Part shown: piece after piece, positions 52,692-61,461 of the stretch
How positions within the stretch are numbered: the stretch's first letter is position 1
Layout of the letters: every line of letters starts with the position of its first letter
Origin: Jiangella alkaliphila
Lineage (GTDB): Bacteria; Actinomycetota; Actinomycetes; Jiangellales; Jiangellaceae
NCBI RefSeq assembly: GCF_900105925.1
Contig: NZ_LT629791.1
Location: 6,480,001 to 6,544,000, forward strand
Reading direction: 5' to 3'
DNA length: 64,000 bases
Made by a program: the position numbers and the translations under genes
The notes under the pieces: generated by a model
What the model saw: only the letters and a program-made list of their open reading frames with translations
Databases searched by the model: none
Told to the model about the DNA's origin: nothing

Positions 52692-52760
52692 CCACCCCGT
52701 CCGTCCGCCCAAAAGCTCGGCACAAAGCAGTGGAATCCAGGCGTGAACAGGAGCAAGATG

Positions 52761-53504
52761 GTGAGCACACAACCCGCCGAAGACTCTCGGGGTGCATCCA
52801 TGTCCGGTCTCCACAACGACGCACCTGGCATGCTGCCGGTGCTTTCGAAGGGCAAACACCGCAACGCACGCAAGGGCGCGTGCTTCATGGAATTCGCGTC
52901 CTACCTCGCCGGCGAGCGATGGAGCGACCACCCGTCCTGCACGCACCCGCTGCTGGCCGCGGTCGCCCGGCTGGTGAACGACGCCATCTCCGACGAGCGC
53001 CGGCCACAGCTGGCGCCGCTGGTGCCCATGGTCATCGGCGTCGACTCCGACGACCCGCGCATGGACGTCTACATCACGCTGCGGGTCGCCGCGACGGCAC
53101 TGCCGGTCGCGTCGGCCGAACGGCAGCGGGTGCTGGCCGTCGCGGTGCTGTCGGCCGAGCGCATCCTCGACGACCTCGACCACCGGCCGGCCGGCACGCT
53201 CACCGAGCGCAGCCGCGAGGCGCTGGCCAAGGTCCCGGTGGCGGCCCGCTGGGCGCGCGACTTCGCCGAGGGCGAGCAGACCACGATGAAGGGGTTCCAG
53301 CGCTACGCGGCGCCGACGGCGGTCCGCTGCGCCGTCGAGGGCATCGCCAACGCCTGCGTCTCCGACCCCGACGCGCTGCTGCACCGGCTGCTCGAGCTGA
53401 CCATCGCCGACTGCGCCCACCTGGTCGAGCCGAGCGGCAGCACCGACCCGGCGCGCTGGGCCGACGCCTGCCGGCTCACGGGCACGGTCGACGTGCAGAG
53501 TTAG
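52761..53504 (+). CDS. Conserved actinobacterial protein of unknown function
   Basis: 247-aa soluble protein. The region ARKGACFMEFASYLAGERWSDHPSCTHPLLAAVARLVND (about 35-75) and the later ARDFAEGEQTTMKGFQRYAAPTAVRCAVEGIANAC look conserved, with Cys and His that could bind a metal. No function is known to me. Three starts are possible (52743, 52758, 52761). GTG at 52761 has AGGAG at ideal distance. The stop TAG (53502-53504) lies inside the iron box of the next gene. Confidence 0.75.
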   Translation: MSTQPAEDSRGASMSGLHNDAPGMLPVLSKGKHRNARKGACFMEFASYLAGERWSDHPSCTHPLLAAVARLVNDAISDERRPQLAPLVPMVIGVDSDDPRMDVYITLRVAATALPVASAERQRVLAVAVLSAERILDDLDHRPAGTLTERSREALAKVPVAARWARDFAEGEQTTMKGFQRYAAPTAVRCAVEGIANACVSDPDALLHRLLELTIADCAHLVEPSGSTDPARWADACRLTGTVDVQS

Positions 53505-53519
53505 GTTTGCCTGAGCTAA
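53501..53519 (+). promoter_or_regulatory. IdeR/DmdR1-type iron box
   Basis: TTAGGTTTGCCTGAGCTAA matches the DtxR-family consensus TTAGGTTAGGCTAACCTAA at most positions. TAACTT (53517-53522) lies 6 nt before the GTG start of the siderophore-binding gene and could be the -10 box. Iron-loaded regulator would cover the promoter. Confidence 0.8.
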
Positions 53520-53528
53520 CTTAGGCGG

Positions 53529-54578
53529 GTGAGTCCTCGACGCCTGCCCATGGTCCTGCTCGCCCTCCTGCTCGGCGGCACAGCCCTCGCCGGCTGTGGC
53601 TCCGACGACGACACCGGCGGCGACGCCGCGGACGGCGGGAGCGGCGACAGCGCCGCCCCGGCGGACGCCGGCGCCTTCCCCCTCACGATCGAGCACGCGC
53701 TCGGCGAGGCCACCATCGAGGAGGCGCCCGAGCGGGTCGTCACGTGGGGGCCGTCGAACCAGGACGTGCTGCTGGCGCTGGGCGTCACGCCGGTGGCGAT
53801 GCCGGTCTTCGACTACGGCGGCGACGACGAGGGCGTGCTGCCGTGGGTGCGCGAGGAGCTGGGCGACGCCGACCTGCCGGCGCTGCTGCCGAACGCGGCC
53901 GGCGAGGAGATCCCGTACGAGGCGATCGCCGAGGAGCAGCCGGACGTCATCATCGCCGTGTACTCGGGCATCACGCAGGAGGAGTACGACACGCTCAGCG
54001 CCATCGCGCCCACGGTCGCCTACCCGGACGCGCCGTGGAGCACGCCGTGGCAGCAGCAGACCACGGTCATCGGTGAGGCGCTCGGCCGCTCCGCCGAGGC
54101 CGAGCAGCTGGTCGCCGACACCGAGGAGTACCTCGCCACCCGCACCGACGAGTACCCGGAGCTGGCCGGCACGACCTTCGCCTACGGCGCCGAGGACGGC
54201 GCGCAGCTCGCGCTCTACACGTCCGACGACGTGCGGGTGCGGCTGCTCACCGACCTCGGCATGACGCTGGCGCCGTACGTCGACGAGCATGCCGAGGGCG
54301 ACGCCGTGTATTACTACGTGTCGCCCGAGCTGGCCGGCGACGTCGAGTCCGACGTGTTCGTCGCCTGGTTCAACGACCAGGCGGCCGCCGACGCGTTCAC
54401 GGCGAATCCGGCGTACGCGCAGATCCCGGCCGTGGCGGCGGGCGCGTTCGCCCCGGTCGTCGGCGAGGACTACGTGACCGCCAGCTCGGCGCCGTCGGTG
54501 CTGTCGATCCCGTGGATGCTGGACGACTACCTGCCTCAGCTCGCCGCGGCGGCCTCCGCGGCCGGCACCGGGGAGTAG
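53529..54578 (+). CDS. Iron-siderophore ABC transporter substrate-binding lipoprotein
   Basis: 349-aa FepB/FhuD-like (class III) binding lipoprotein. The signal ends at lipobox GTALAGC, followed by an Asp/Gly/Ala linker. The body has VVTWGPSNQDVLLALGVTPVAM, the region QPDVIIAVYSGITQEEYDTLSAIAPTVAYP and the long connecting helix typical of the class. Leaderless-type GTG start at 53529. Its iron box implies expression when iron is scarce. No permease or ATPase gene is adjacent, so partners are elsewhere. The 3' end overlaps the convergent reductase gene by 43 bp. Confidence 0.92.
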   Translation: MSPRRLPMVLLALLLGGTALAGCGSDDDTGGDAADGGSGDSAAPADAGAFPLTIEHALGEATIEEAPERVVTWGPSNQDVLLALGVTPVAMPVFDYGGDDEGVLPWVREELGDADLPALLPNAAGEEIPYEAIAEEQPDVIIAVYSGITQEEYDTLSAIAPTVAYPDAPWSTPWQQQTTVIGEALGRSAEAEQLVADTEEYLATRTDEYPELAGTTFAYGAEDGAQLALYTSDDVRVRLLTDLGMTLAPYVDEHAEGDAVYYYVSPELAGDVESDVFVAWFNDQAAADAFTANPAYAQIPAVAAGAFAPVVGEDYVTASSAPSVLSIPWMLDDYLPQLAAAASAAGTGE

Positions 54579-55504
54579 ACCCCCGCGACCACCAGGTCCA
54601 TGTTGATCATCGCGGCGGCGTCCACCCCGGCCGCGGCCGACTTGATCACCGTCGCGAACACGTCGGCGACGTTGCCGGCCGCCCAGATGCCGGGGACGGA
54701 CGTGCCGCCCATCGGGTCGACGGTGAGCGCGGTGCCGGCGATGATGCCGCCGCGCTCCTGCTCGACGGCGGTCAGTCCGAGGCCGGCGACCATGCCGACG
54801 CGGGCGATCGGCTTCGGCGCGACGACGACGGCGCCGACCGGGACGACGACGCCGCCTTCGAGCTCGACCCCCGCCACCGCGTCGTCGACGACCCGCAGCG
54901 CCGCGACCGTCCCCTCGACCACCCGCACGCCGCGCGCGGCGAGGTCGGCCAGCTGGGCGTCGTCCAGGGCCGGCGCGGTGTGCGCGAACAGCGTGACGTC
55001 GGCCGACCACTGGCGGAACAGCTGCGCGTGGTGCAGGGAAGCGGTCGACGTCGCGAGGACACCGATCGCCCGGTCCCGCACCTCCCAGCCGTGGCAGTAC
55101 GGGCAGTGCAGGACATCGCGGCCCCACCGCTCGCGCACGCCGGGCACGTCAGGCAGCTCGTCGACGCCGCCGGTGGCGAGCAGGATCCGCCGTGCCCGCA
55201 CCGTGTCGCCGTCCTCGAGGCGGACGGTGAAGTCGCCGGCCGCGCCGGTCACCTCGGCCACCGCGCCGCGCCGGAACTCGCCGCCGTAGCCCTCGATCTC
55301 GGCCCGGCCGATGCGGTACAGCTCGCCCGGTGCCGTGCCCTCGCGGCCCAGGTAGTTGTGCACGCCGCCGGCCGGCGCGTTGCGCGGCTCACCGCCGTCG
55401 ATCAGCAGCACCGACCGCCGCGCCCGCGACAGCGTCAGCGCGCCGCTCAGCCCGGCCGCCCCGCCGCCGATCACGACTATGTCATAACGGTTCTCATTAG
55501 TCAT
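54536..55504 (-). CDS. Thioredoxin-reductase-like FAD/NAD(P) oxidoreductase
   Basis: 322-aa flavoprotein. FAD-binding GGGAAGLSGALTLSRA near residue 14, ATGGVDELPDVPG, and the redox-active CPYCHGWEVRD near residue 138, with CxxC as in thioredoxin reductases. The C-terminal GIWAAGNVADVFATVI closes the FAD site. Length and the CPYCHG motif fit the TrxB-like group, with unknown partner. ATG at 55504. It diverges from an XRE-cupin regulator gene, with 66 bp holding GGCAA repeats. Confidence 0.9.
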   Translation of the reverse strand: MTNENRYDIVVIGGGAAGLSGALTLSRARRSVLLIDGGEPRNAPAGGVHNYLGREGTAPGELYRIGRAEIEGYGGEFRRGAVAEVTGAAGDFTVRLEDGDTVRARRILLATGGVDELPDVPGVRERWGRDVLHCPYCHGWEVRDRAIGVLATSTASLHHAQLFRQWSADVTLFAHTAPALDDAQLADLAARGVRVVEGTVAALRVVDDAVAGVELEGGVVVPVGAVVVAPKPIARVGMVAGLGLTAVEQERGGIIAGTALTVDPMGGTSVPGIWAAGNVADVFATVIKSAAAGVDAAAMINMDLVVAGVYSPVPAAEAAAAS

Positions 55505-55533
55505 GTCACCAGCGTGCGCCTGCGCCGCTCCGA

Positions 55534-55560
55534 TGGCAAGGTTCGTTGCCGATCTGGCAA
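55534..55560. promoter_or_regulatory. Operator repeats between reductase and XRE-cupin genes
   Basis: TGGCAA (55534-55539) pairs with TTGCC (55546-55550), and a further TGGCAA follows at 55555-55560. All lie in the 66 bp between two divergent starts, suited to control by the XRE-cupin protein. Confidence 0.55.
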
Positions 55561-55570
55561 ACTCCTAGGC

Positions 55571-56155
55571 GTGGAGGACGAGTCGCTCGGCCGGGTGCTC
55601 GACGCCGTCGGGCCGCGGCTGCGCGATCTGCGGCAGCAGCGCGGCGTCACGCTGGCCCAGCTGTCCGAGACCACCGGCATCTCGGTCAGCACGCTGTCGC
55701 GGCTGGAGTCGGGTCAGCGGCGGCCGACGCTGGAGCTGCTGCTGCCCCTCGCCCAGGCACACCAGGTGCCGCTGGACCAGCTGGTCGACGCGCCCGAGAC
55801 CGGCGACCCGCGGCTGCGGCAGCGCTCGTTCCAGCGCAACGGCATCACCTACGTGCCGCTGACCCGGCGCCCGGGCGGGGTGCAGGCGTACAAGCAGATC
55901 TTCCCGCCGGGCGTCCCGTCACCCGAGCTGGAACAGCGGGTCCACGAAGGCTACGAGTGGATGTACGTGCTGTCCGGACGCATCCGGCTGCGGCTCGGCC
56001 CGCACGACGTCACGCTGACGGCCGGTGAGGTCGCCGAGTTCGACACCCACGTGCCGCACTGGTTCGGCAACCCCGGCCCCGGCCCGGCCGAGGTGATCAG
56101 CCTCTACGGCCCGCAGGGCGAGCGCATGCACGTCCGCGCCCGCCCGAAGCACTGA
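55571..56155 (+). CDS. XRE-family regulator with C-terminal cupin
   Basis: 194-aa regulator. An XRE helix-turn-helix (LRDLRQQRGVTLAQLSETTGISVSTLSRLESGQRRP, about 17-52) is fused to a cupin sensor domain (HEGYEWMYVLSGRIRLRLGPHDVTLTAGEVAEFDTHVPHWF). This is the typical layout of one-component regulators of small-molecule metabolism. GTG start at 55571. It is divergently transcribed with the flavoprotein and likely controls it through the GGCAA repeats. Stop is 3 bp from the stop of the convergent phosphoesterase gene. Confidence 0.92.
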   Translation: MEDESLGRVLDAVGPRLRDLRQQRGVTLAQLSETTGISVSTLSRLESGQRRPTLELLLPLAQAHQVPLDQLVDAPETGDPRLRQRSFQRNGITYVPLTRRPGGVQAYKQIFPPGVPSPELEQRVHEGYEWMYVLSGRIRLRLGPHDVTLTAGEVAEFDTHVPHWFGNPGPGPAEVISLYGPQGERMHVRARPKH

Positions 56156-56158
56156 CCC

Positions 56159-58378
56159 TCACGGCAGGTCGATGCCGTGCAGCCCGCCGTCCTGGTCGCC
56201 GAAGACGAGGACGCCGTCGACGACGACCGGGGTGCTGAAGGTGTTCGCCGGGCCGGTCTGCAGCCGGTGCTCGATCGTCCCGGTGGCGACGTCGACGCCG
56301 GCCAGCAGCCCGGTCGTCGCGACCACCCAGGCGGTGTCGCCGGCGATCACCGGGCCGGCGTTCAGCGTCCGGGCACCCAGCTCGGCGTACCAGCGCCGCG
56401 TCCCGGTCGCCGGGTCGACCAGCTGGAACCGGCCCCACTCGTCCACCAGAAACAGCCCGTGCGGCGTCAGCCCGGACGGCGGGTACATGCAGCCGCTGGC
56501 CACCTGCCACCGCTGCACCCCGGTCGCGGCGTCGACGGCGAACGTCGAGGCCACCGTCGCGAACAGCACGAGGCCGCCGGGCAGCAGCTCGACGGTGTCG
56601 TCCCAGGCGCCGTAGAGCAGCCGGCCGTACGTATTGGTGCGGGTCGTCGTGCTGAACCGCCAGAGCCGCTCCCCGGAGACGGCGTCGAACGCGTACGCGT
56701 ACCCGTCGCCACTCCCGGCGTAGACGCGCGCCCCGTCGCAGGCGGCCCGGCCGGCGAAGAACCCGCCGAGGTCGGCCCGCCACAGCTCGGCGCCGTCCGC
56801 GGCCGCGACGGCGAACAGCGTGCGGCCCGCGGCGAACACCACCGCCTCCGTCGACCCCAGAACCGTCACCAGCGGCGCGGACAGCACCGGCGCGCCGGCG
56901 TCGACGCTCCACCGCTCCTCTCCGGTCGACAGCGACAGCGCGGACAGCCGGTGGTCCGCCGACGGCACGAACACGCTGTCGTCGGTGACGGCGGACGCGC
57001 GCAGCACCGGGCCGGTCGACGCGGTCCAGCGCGCCCGCCCGCCCCGCCGCGGGTCCACCAGCACGACGGCGCCACCGGTCGACCCGGCCACGACCAGCCC
57101 GTCCGGCGTCACCGTCAGAGCGCCCTGCACGCTCCCCGGCAGCGACCGCGACCAGCGCCGCCCCGGCGTCCCGGCCGCCGGCGGCAGCTCGAACGACGCC
57201 GTCGACTCGTGCGTCGCGCCGTCGGCCCCGACGACGCGCAGCTGCAGCCGATGCGCGCCGGGCGGCAGCGCCGCGGCGTCGACCGTCGCGGACCACCAGC
57301 GGCTGCGGCCGGGCGCGGCCAGCGGCACCCATGCCCCGGCGTTGCGCCCGCCGAACACGTGCTGCGGATACAGCTGGGCGCGGACCTGCGCCGGAGCGCC
57401 GTCGCGCGGCACCTCGACGCGGACGTCCAGCGCGCCGCCCGCGGCGAGGTCGATGACGACCCGGCCCGGCGCCAGCAGCCGCCCGGCCCCGTCGCCGTCC
57501 AGCGGGATCGTGGTCAGCTCGCGCCGCGTCTCGACGCCGTCGATCGCGACCGTCACCACCCACACCCGCAGCACCGGGTGCCCGGCGTCGTCGACCCGCT
57601 CGACCCAGTAGTAGAGCGCGGCGTTACGGGTCGCGGCGCCGGTGACCTGCGTGAACCCGTTGAACCGGTACACGCCCTCGGCGTGCACGTGGCCGGCGAA
57701 CACCGCGCGGACCGGCGACCCGGCGACCGTCGCGAAGAACGCGTCCTGGTCGTTGACGTAGTAGTGGTCGGCGCCGTACGGGAAGTGCTGGAACAGGACG
57801 GCGGGCGCTGGCCCGCCGATCGCCGACGCCAGCCAGCTCAGCCGCTCCGGCCCGAAGTGCCCCGGCTCCTGCAGCAGCTGGGTCGGGTCCAGGCCGATCA
57901 GCCGCACGCCGCCCAGATCGAACGTGTACGGCGCCGGGCCGAACGTCTCCTGGTACAGCTGCCCGGCGTTGACGTCCCAGCGCACTTCGTGGTTGCCGGG
58001 GACGTGCCGCATGCGCGGCCGCAGCGTCTCCGGCACGGTCGACAGGTACGCGTCGAACTCCGCGCCGCCGCCGTAGTCGGTGATGTCGCCGCAGTTCATG
58101 ACGAAGTCGGGGTTCGCCCGGTCGATGGACTGGAAGACCCGCGGCAGCAACTGCAGCCGAACCGGCTCCTCCGGGCTGGCGTGCGTGTCGGTGACCACCG
58201 CGAACCGCAGGCTCGGGGCGGTGGACGCCGCAGGCGTCGCCGTCCCCGTCGCCGCTGCGCGGGCCGGCCGGACCAGCCCGCCGAGCCCGGACGTCGCCGC
58301 CAGCGCGCCCGCCGCGCCGACGCCGGCCACGCCGAGGAATCGCCGCCGATCGATGGTGTGCTCAGGTGTGTCGGACAT
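56159..58378 (-). CDS. Tat-exported metallophosphoesterase with beta-propeller domain, copy 2
   Basis: 739-aa secreted enzyme. The twin-arginine signal DRRRFLGVAGVGAAG leads to a calcineurin-like phosphoesterase domain with intact metal motifs: VVTDTHAS (Asp-x-His), NCGDITD, VPGNHE and FAGHVHAEG. A PQQ-type beta-propeller fills the C-terminal half (VAGSTGGAVVLVDP and repeated LSTGEERW and DAATGVQRW blades). ATG at 58378. The same domain pair occurs in the gene at 47717, but there the metal site is altered. Likely substrates are phosphomonoesters or diesters. The propeller may bind cell-surface material. Confidence 0.88.
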   Translation of the reverse strand: MSDTPEHTIDRRRFLGVAGVGAAGALAATSGLGGLVRPARAAATGTATPAASTAPSLRFAVVTDTHASPEEPVRLQLLPRVFQSIDRANPDFVMNCGDITDYGGGAEFDAYLSTVPETLRPRMRHVPGNHEVRWDVNAGQLYQETFGPAPYTFDLGGVRLIGLDPTQLLQEPGHFGPERLSWLASAIGGPAPAVLFQHFPYGADHYYVNDQDAFFATVAGSPVRAVFAGHVHAEGVYRFNGFTQVTGAATRNAALYYWVERVDDAGHPVLRVWVVTVAIDGVETRRELTTIPLDGDGAGRLLAPGRVVIDLAAGGALDVRVEVPRDGAPAQVRAQLYPQHVFGGRNAGAWVPLAAPGRSRWWSATVDAAALPPGAHRLQLRVVGADGATHESTASFELPPAAGTPGRRWSRSLPGSVQGALTVTPDGLVVAGSTGGAVVLVDPRRGGRARWTASTGPVLRASAVTDDSVFVPSADHRLSALSLSTGEERWSVDAGAPVLSAPLVTVLGSTEAVVFAAGRTLFAVAAADGAELWRADLGGFFAGRAACDGARVYAGSGDGYAYAFDAVSGERLWRFSTTTRTNTYGRLLYGAWDDTVELLPGGLVLFATVASTFAVDAATGVQRWQVASGCMYPPSGLTPHGLFLVDEWGRFQLVDPATGTRRWYAELGARTLNAGPVIAGDTAWVVATTGLLAGVDVATGTIEHRLQTGPANTFSTPVVVDGVLVFGDQDGGLHGIDLP

Positions 58379-58497
58379 GGTCTGCACCCCTCCGGCTCGC
58401 CGTCGACTGGCGGTCACGCTAGAGGTGATGATCAAGCGCTCGGCGCCCACCGGATGAACTCCCCCGGGCTGGCCGGTGAAGACGGTAGTGTCGGTGC

Positions 58498-58614
58498 GTG
58501 CCCGACTGGCTGCGACTGGTGTACGCCGGCGTCGCCGCCGGCGGCCCGCTGGAGGAGCTGATCGCCGCCTGCGCCCGCGGCTATGGCGACGAGATCCGCG
58601 GGCTGCTCACCTGA
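58498..58614 (+). CDS. Small protein, 38 aa, unknown
   Basis: GTG start at 58498 with TAGTGT about 7 nt upstream, suggesting a leaderless mRNA. The product MPDWLRLVYAGVAAGGPLEELIAACARGYGDEIRGLLT is amphipathic and helical. It overlaps the stop of the convergent polyphosphate kinase gene by 8 bp. No family recognised. Confidence 0.45.
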   Translation: MPDWLRLVYAGVAAGGPLEELIAACARGYGDEIRGLLT

Positions 58615-59443
58615 GCGCGCCCGCGTGGTCCGGGACGTACGTCTGCAGCTCCCGGGGCGGCCGTTCGTAGCCATGCGCGGCCGGGCGCGGGGGCAACTCC
58701 AGCGGCCGGCGCTGCACTTCGTGGTACGGAATCGTCGAGAGCAGATGGGCGATCATGTTGATGCGCGCGGCGCGCTTGTCCTCGCTCTCGACCACGTACC
58801 ACGGCGCCTCCGGGATGTCGGTGTGCACGAACATGTCGTCCTTCGCGCGCGAGTAGTCCTCCCAGCGGCTGATCGACTCCAGATCCATCGGTGACAGCTT
58901 CCACCGGCGCATCGGGTCCTCGAGCCGGGACCGGAACCGGTTCTCCTGCTCACCGTCGCTCACCGAGAACCAGTACTTGCGCAGCAGGACGCCGTCCTCG
59001 ACCAGCATCCGCTCGAAGATCGGGGCCTGGCTGAGGAAGCGGATGTACTCCTCCTTGGTGCAGAAGCCCATGACCCGCTCGACGCCGGCGCGGTTGTACC
59101 AGCTCCGGTCGAACAGCACGATCTCGCCGGCCGCTGGCAGGTGCTCGACGTAGCGCTGGAAGTACCACTGGGTGCGCTGCCGTTCGGTCGGCGCCGGCAG
59201 GGCGGCGATGCGGGCGATGCGCGGATTCAGGTACTGCGTGACCCGCTTGATCGTGCTGCCCTTCCCCGCCGCGTCGCGCCCCTCGAAGACCACGACGACG
59301 CGGGCGCCCTCCTGACGGACCCATTCCTGTAGCGTCACCAGCTGCGCCTGCAGGCGGAACAGCTCCTTCTCGTAGCGCTTCTTCGGCACCCGCTCCACCT
59401 GCTGGTCGTCGCCGCCCTTGCCGCTCTTCTTCGCCACTGTCAT
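58607..59443 (-). CDS. ppk2: Polyphosphate kinase 2
   Basis: 278-aa PPK2-class enzyme transferring phosphate between polyphosphate and nucleotides. Walker A is FEGRDAAGKGSTIKR near residue 55, Walker B/lid residues are in LFDRSWYNRAGVERVMGF, and the C-terminal SRWEDYSRAKDDMFVHTD is typical of class I. ATG at 59443. It is followed on the minus strand by no operon partner, and the ABC exporter genes precede it by 17 bp. Confidence 0.93.
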   Translation of the reverse strand: MTVAKKSGKGGDDQQVERVPKKRYEKELFRLQAQLVTLQEWVRQEGARVVVVFEGRDAAGKGSTIKRVTQYLNPRIARIAALPAPTERQRTQWYFQRYVEHLPAAGEIVLFDRSWYNRAGVERVMGFCTKEEYIRFLSQAPIFERMLVEDGVLLRKYWFSVSDGEQENRFRSRLEDPMRRWKLSPMDLESISRWEDYSRAKDDMFVHTDIPEAPWYVVESEDKRAARINMIAHLLSTIPYHEVQRRPLELPPRPAAHGYERPPRELQTYVPDHAGALR

Positions 59444-59460
59444 CCCTCCTTCCGACGAAC

Positions 59461-61461
59461 CTATTCCTCCTCGACGTCCGGTGCGGCGAACTGGCTGTTG
59501 TACAGGTCGAAGTACGCGCCGCGGCGCTCCAGCAGCTCGGTGTGCGTCCCCTGCTCGACGATGGCGCCGTCGCGCATGACGAGGATGAGGTCGGCGTCGC
59601 GGATGGTCGACAGACGGTGCGCGATGACGAAGCTGGTCCGGTCGCTGCGCAGCGCCGCCATGGCGTGCTGGACGAGCACCTCGGTGCGGGTGTCGACCGA
59701 CGACGTCGCCTCGTCGAGGATGAGGATCGCCGGGTCGGCGAGGAACGCCCGCGCGATGGTGAGCAGCTGCTTCTCACCGGCGCTGATGTTGTCGCCCTCC
59801 TCGTCGATGACGGTGTCGTAGCCGTCGGGCAGCGAGTGGACGAACCGGTCGACGTAGGTCGCCTCGGCGGCGGCGCGGATCTGCTCCTCCGACGCCGTGG
59901 GGTCGCCGTAGGCGAGGTTCTCGCGGATCGTCCCGCCGAACAGCCAGGTGTCCTGCAGCACCATGCCGATGCTGGAGCGCAGCTCGTCGCGGCTCAGCTC
60001 GGCGATGTCGCGGCCGTCGATGGTGATGCGCCCGCCGCGCAGCTCGTAGAACCGCATGATCAGGTTGACCAGCGTGGTCTTGCCGGCACCCGTCGGGCCG
60101 ACGATCGCCACCGTCCGGCCCGGCTCGGCCACCAGCGAGAGGTCCTCGATCAGCGGCTGCTCGGGGTCGTAGCTGAACGACACGTGCTCGAACTCGACCC
60201 GCCCGCGCGGCTGGTCGTCCAGCGTCTGCGGCGTGGCCGCGTCGGGCACCTGCTCGGGCTCGTCGAGCAGCTCGAACACCCGCTCCGCCGACGCGACGCC
60301 GGACTGCAGCAGGTTCGCCATCGACGCCAGCTGGGTCAGCGGCTGGGTGAACTGGCGGGTGTACTGGACGAACGCCTGCACCTCACCGAGGCTCATCGAG
60401 CCCGACGCCACCCGCAGCCCGCCGACGACCGCGATCGCGACGTAGTTGAGGTTCCCGAGGAAGAACATCGCCGGCATGATCAGCCCGGACACGAACTGGG
60501 CGCCGAAGCTGGCCTGGTAGAGCTCGTCGTTCTTGGCGCCGAAGGACTGCTCGACCTCGCGCTGCCGGCCGAACACCTTCACCAGCGCGTGCCCGGTGTA
60601 GGCCTCCTCGATCTGCCCGTTCAGCGCGCCGGTGTGCGCCCACTGCGCCACGAACTGCTTCTGCGACCGCTTCGCGATGACCGCCGTCACCAGCATCGAC
60701 AGCGGGATCGTCACCAGCGCGATCAACGCCAGCAGCGGCGAGATCCACACCATCATCGCCAGTACGCCGATGACGGTGAGCAGGGAGTTCAGCAGCTGGC
60801 TCATGGTCTGCTGCAGGCTCTGCGACACGTTGTCGATGTCGTTGGTGACCCGGCTCAGCACGTCGCCGCGCGCGTTGGCGTCGAAGTACTTGAGCGGCAG
60901 CCGGTGGATCTTGTCCTCGACGTCGGAGCGCAGCCGGAACACCGTCCGCTGCACGACCGTGTTGAGCAGGTACGCCTGCACCCACATGAACAGCGACGCG
61001 CCCACGTACAGCGCCAGCACCCCCAGCAGCACCGTCTGCAGTGCACCGAAGTCGATGCCCTGGCCGGGCACGACGTTCATGCCGGCAACGAGGTCGGCGA
61101 AGGTGTCCTGCCCGTCGGCGCGCAGGTTCTCGACCGCCTGGTCCTTCGTCACGTCCGCGGGCAGCTGCCGGCCGATGACGCCCTGGAAGATCAGGTCGGT
61201 GCCGTGCCCGAGCAGCCGCGGGCCCACGACGTTGAGCCCAACGCTGACCACGGCCAGCACGAACACCAGCGCGACGGCCGCGCGCTCCGGCCGCAGCTGA
61301 GCGAGCAGCCGCTTCGCCGACGGGCCGAAGTTCAGCGCCTTCTGCGGCGGTCCGGCCATCGCGGCCATGCCGGGCGGACCGCCACCGGGCCGGCCGCCGG
61401 GACCACCCGGGCCGGCGGGGCGCGCGGGCGCCGTCGTCGTCGCGGGCCTGGACGCGCTCAT
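59461..61461 (-). CDS. ABC exporter half-transporter 2 (canonical ATPase site)
   Basis: 666-aa type I exporter subunit: a Gly/Pro-rich N-terminus (about 1-35), six membrane helices, then an ATPase domain with GPTGAGKTT, signature ISAGEKQLL (SAGEK in place of SGGQ), Walker [13 protein letters not shown] with catalytic Glu, and H-loop VIAHRLST. It is the partner of the gene at 61458-63191, joined by an ATGA overlap. The pair forms a heterodimer that probably exports drugs or lipids. Confidence 0.95.
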   Translation of the reverse strand: MSASRPATTTAPARPAGPGGPGGRPGGGPPGMAAMAGPPQKALNFGPSAKRLLAQLRPERAAVALVFVLAVVSVGLNVVGPRLLGHGTDLIFQGVIGRQLPADVTKDQAVENLRADGQDTFADLVAGMNVVPGQGIDFGALQTVLLGVLALYVGASLFMWVQAYLLNTVVQRTVFRLRSDVEDKIHRLPLKYFDANARGDVLSRVTNDIDNVSQSLQQTMSQLLNSLLTVIGVLAMMVWISPLLALIALVTIPLSMLVTAVIAKRSQKQFVAQWAHTGALNGQIEEAYTGHALVKVFGRQREVEQSFGAKNDELYQASFGAQFVSGLIMPAMFFLGNLNYVAIAVVGGLRVASGSMSLGEVQAFVQYTRQFTQPLTQLASMANLLQSGVASAERVFELLDEPEQVPDAATPQTLDDQPRGRVEFEHVSFSYDPEQPLIEDLSLVAEPGRTVAIVGPTGAGKTTLVNLIMRFYELRGGRITIDGRDIAELSRDELRSSIGMVLQDTWLFGGTIRENLAYGDPTASEEQIRAAAEATYVDRFVHSLPDGYDTVIDEEGDNISAGEKQLLTIARAFLADPAILILDEATSSVDTRTEVLVQHAMAALRSDRTSFVIAHRLSTIRDADLILVMRDGAIVEQGTHTELLERRGAYFDLYNSQFAAPDVEEE

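Noticed and set aside
51408..55127. 1239-codon leftward frame spanning several genes
   Set aside because: Runs across unrelated genes on both strands with low-complexity Arg-rich product.
56177..58561. 794-codon rightward frame
   Set aside because: Antisense shadow of the second metallophosphoesterase gene.
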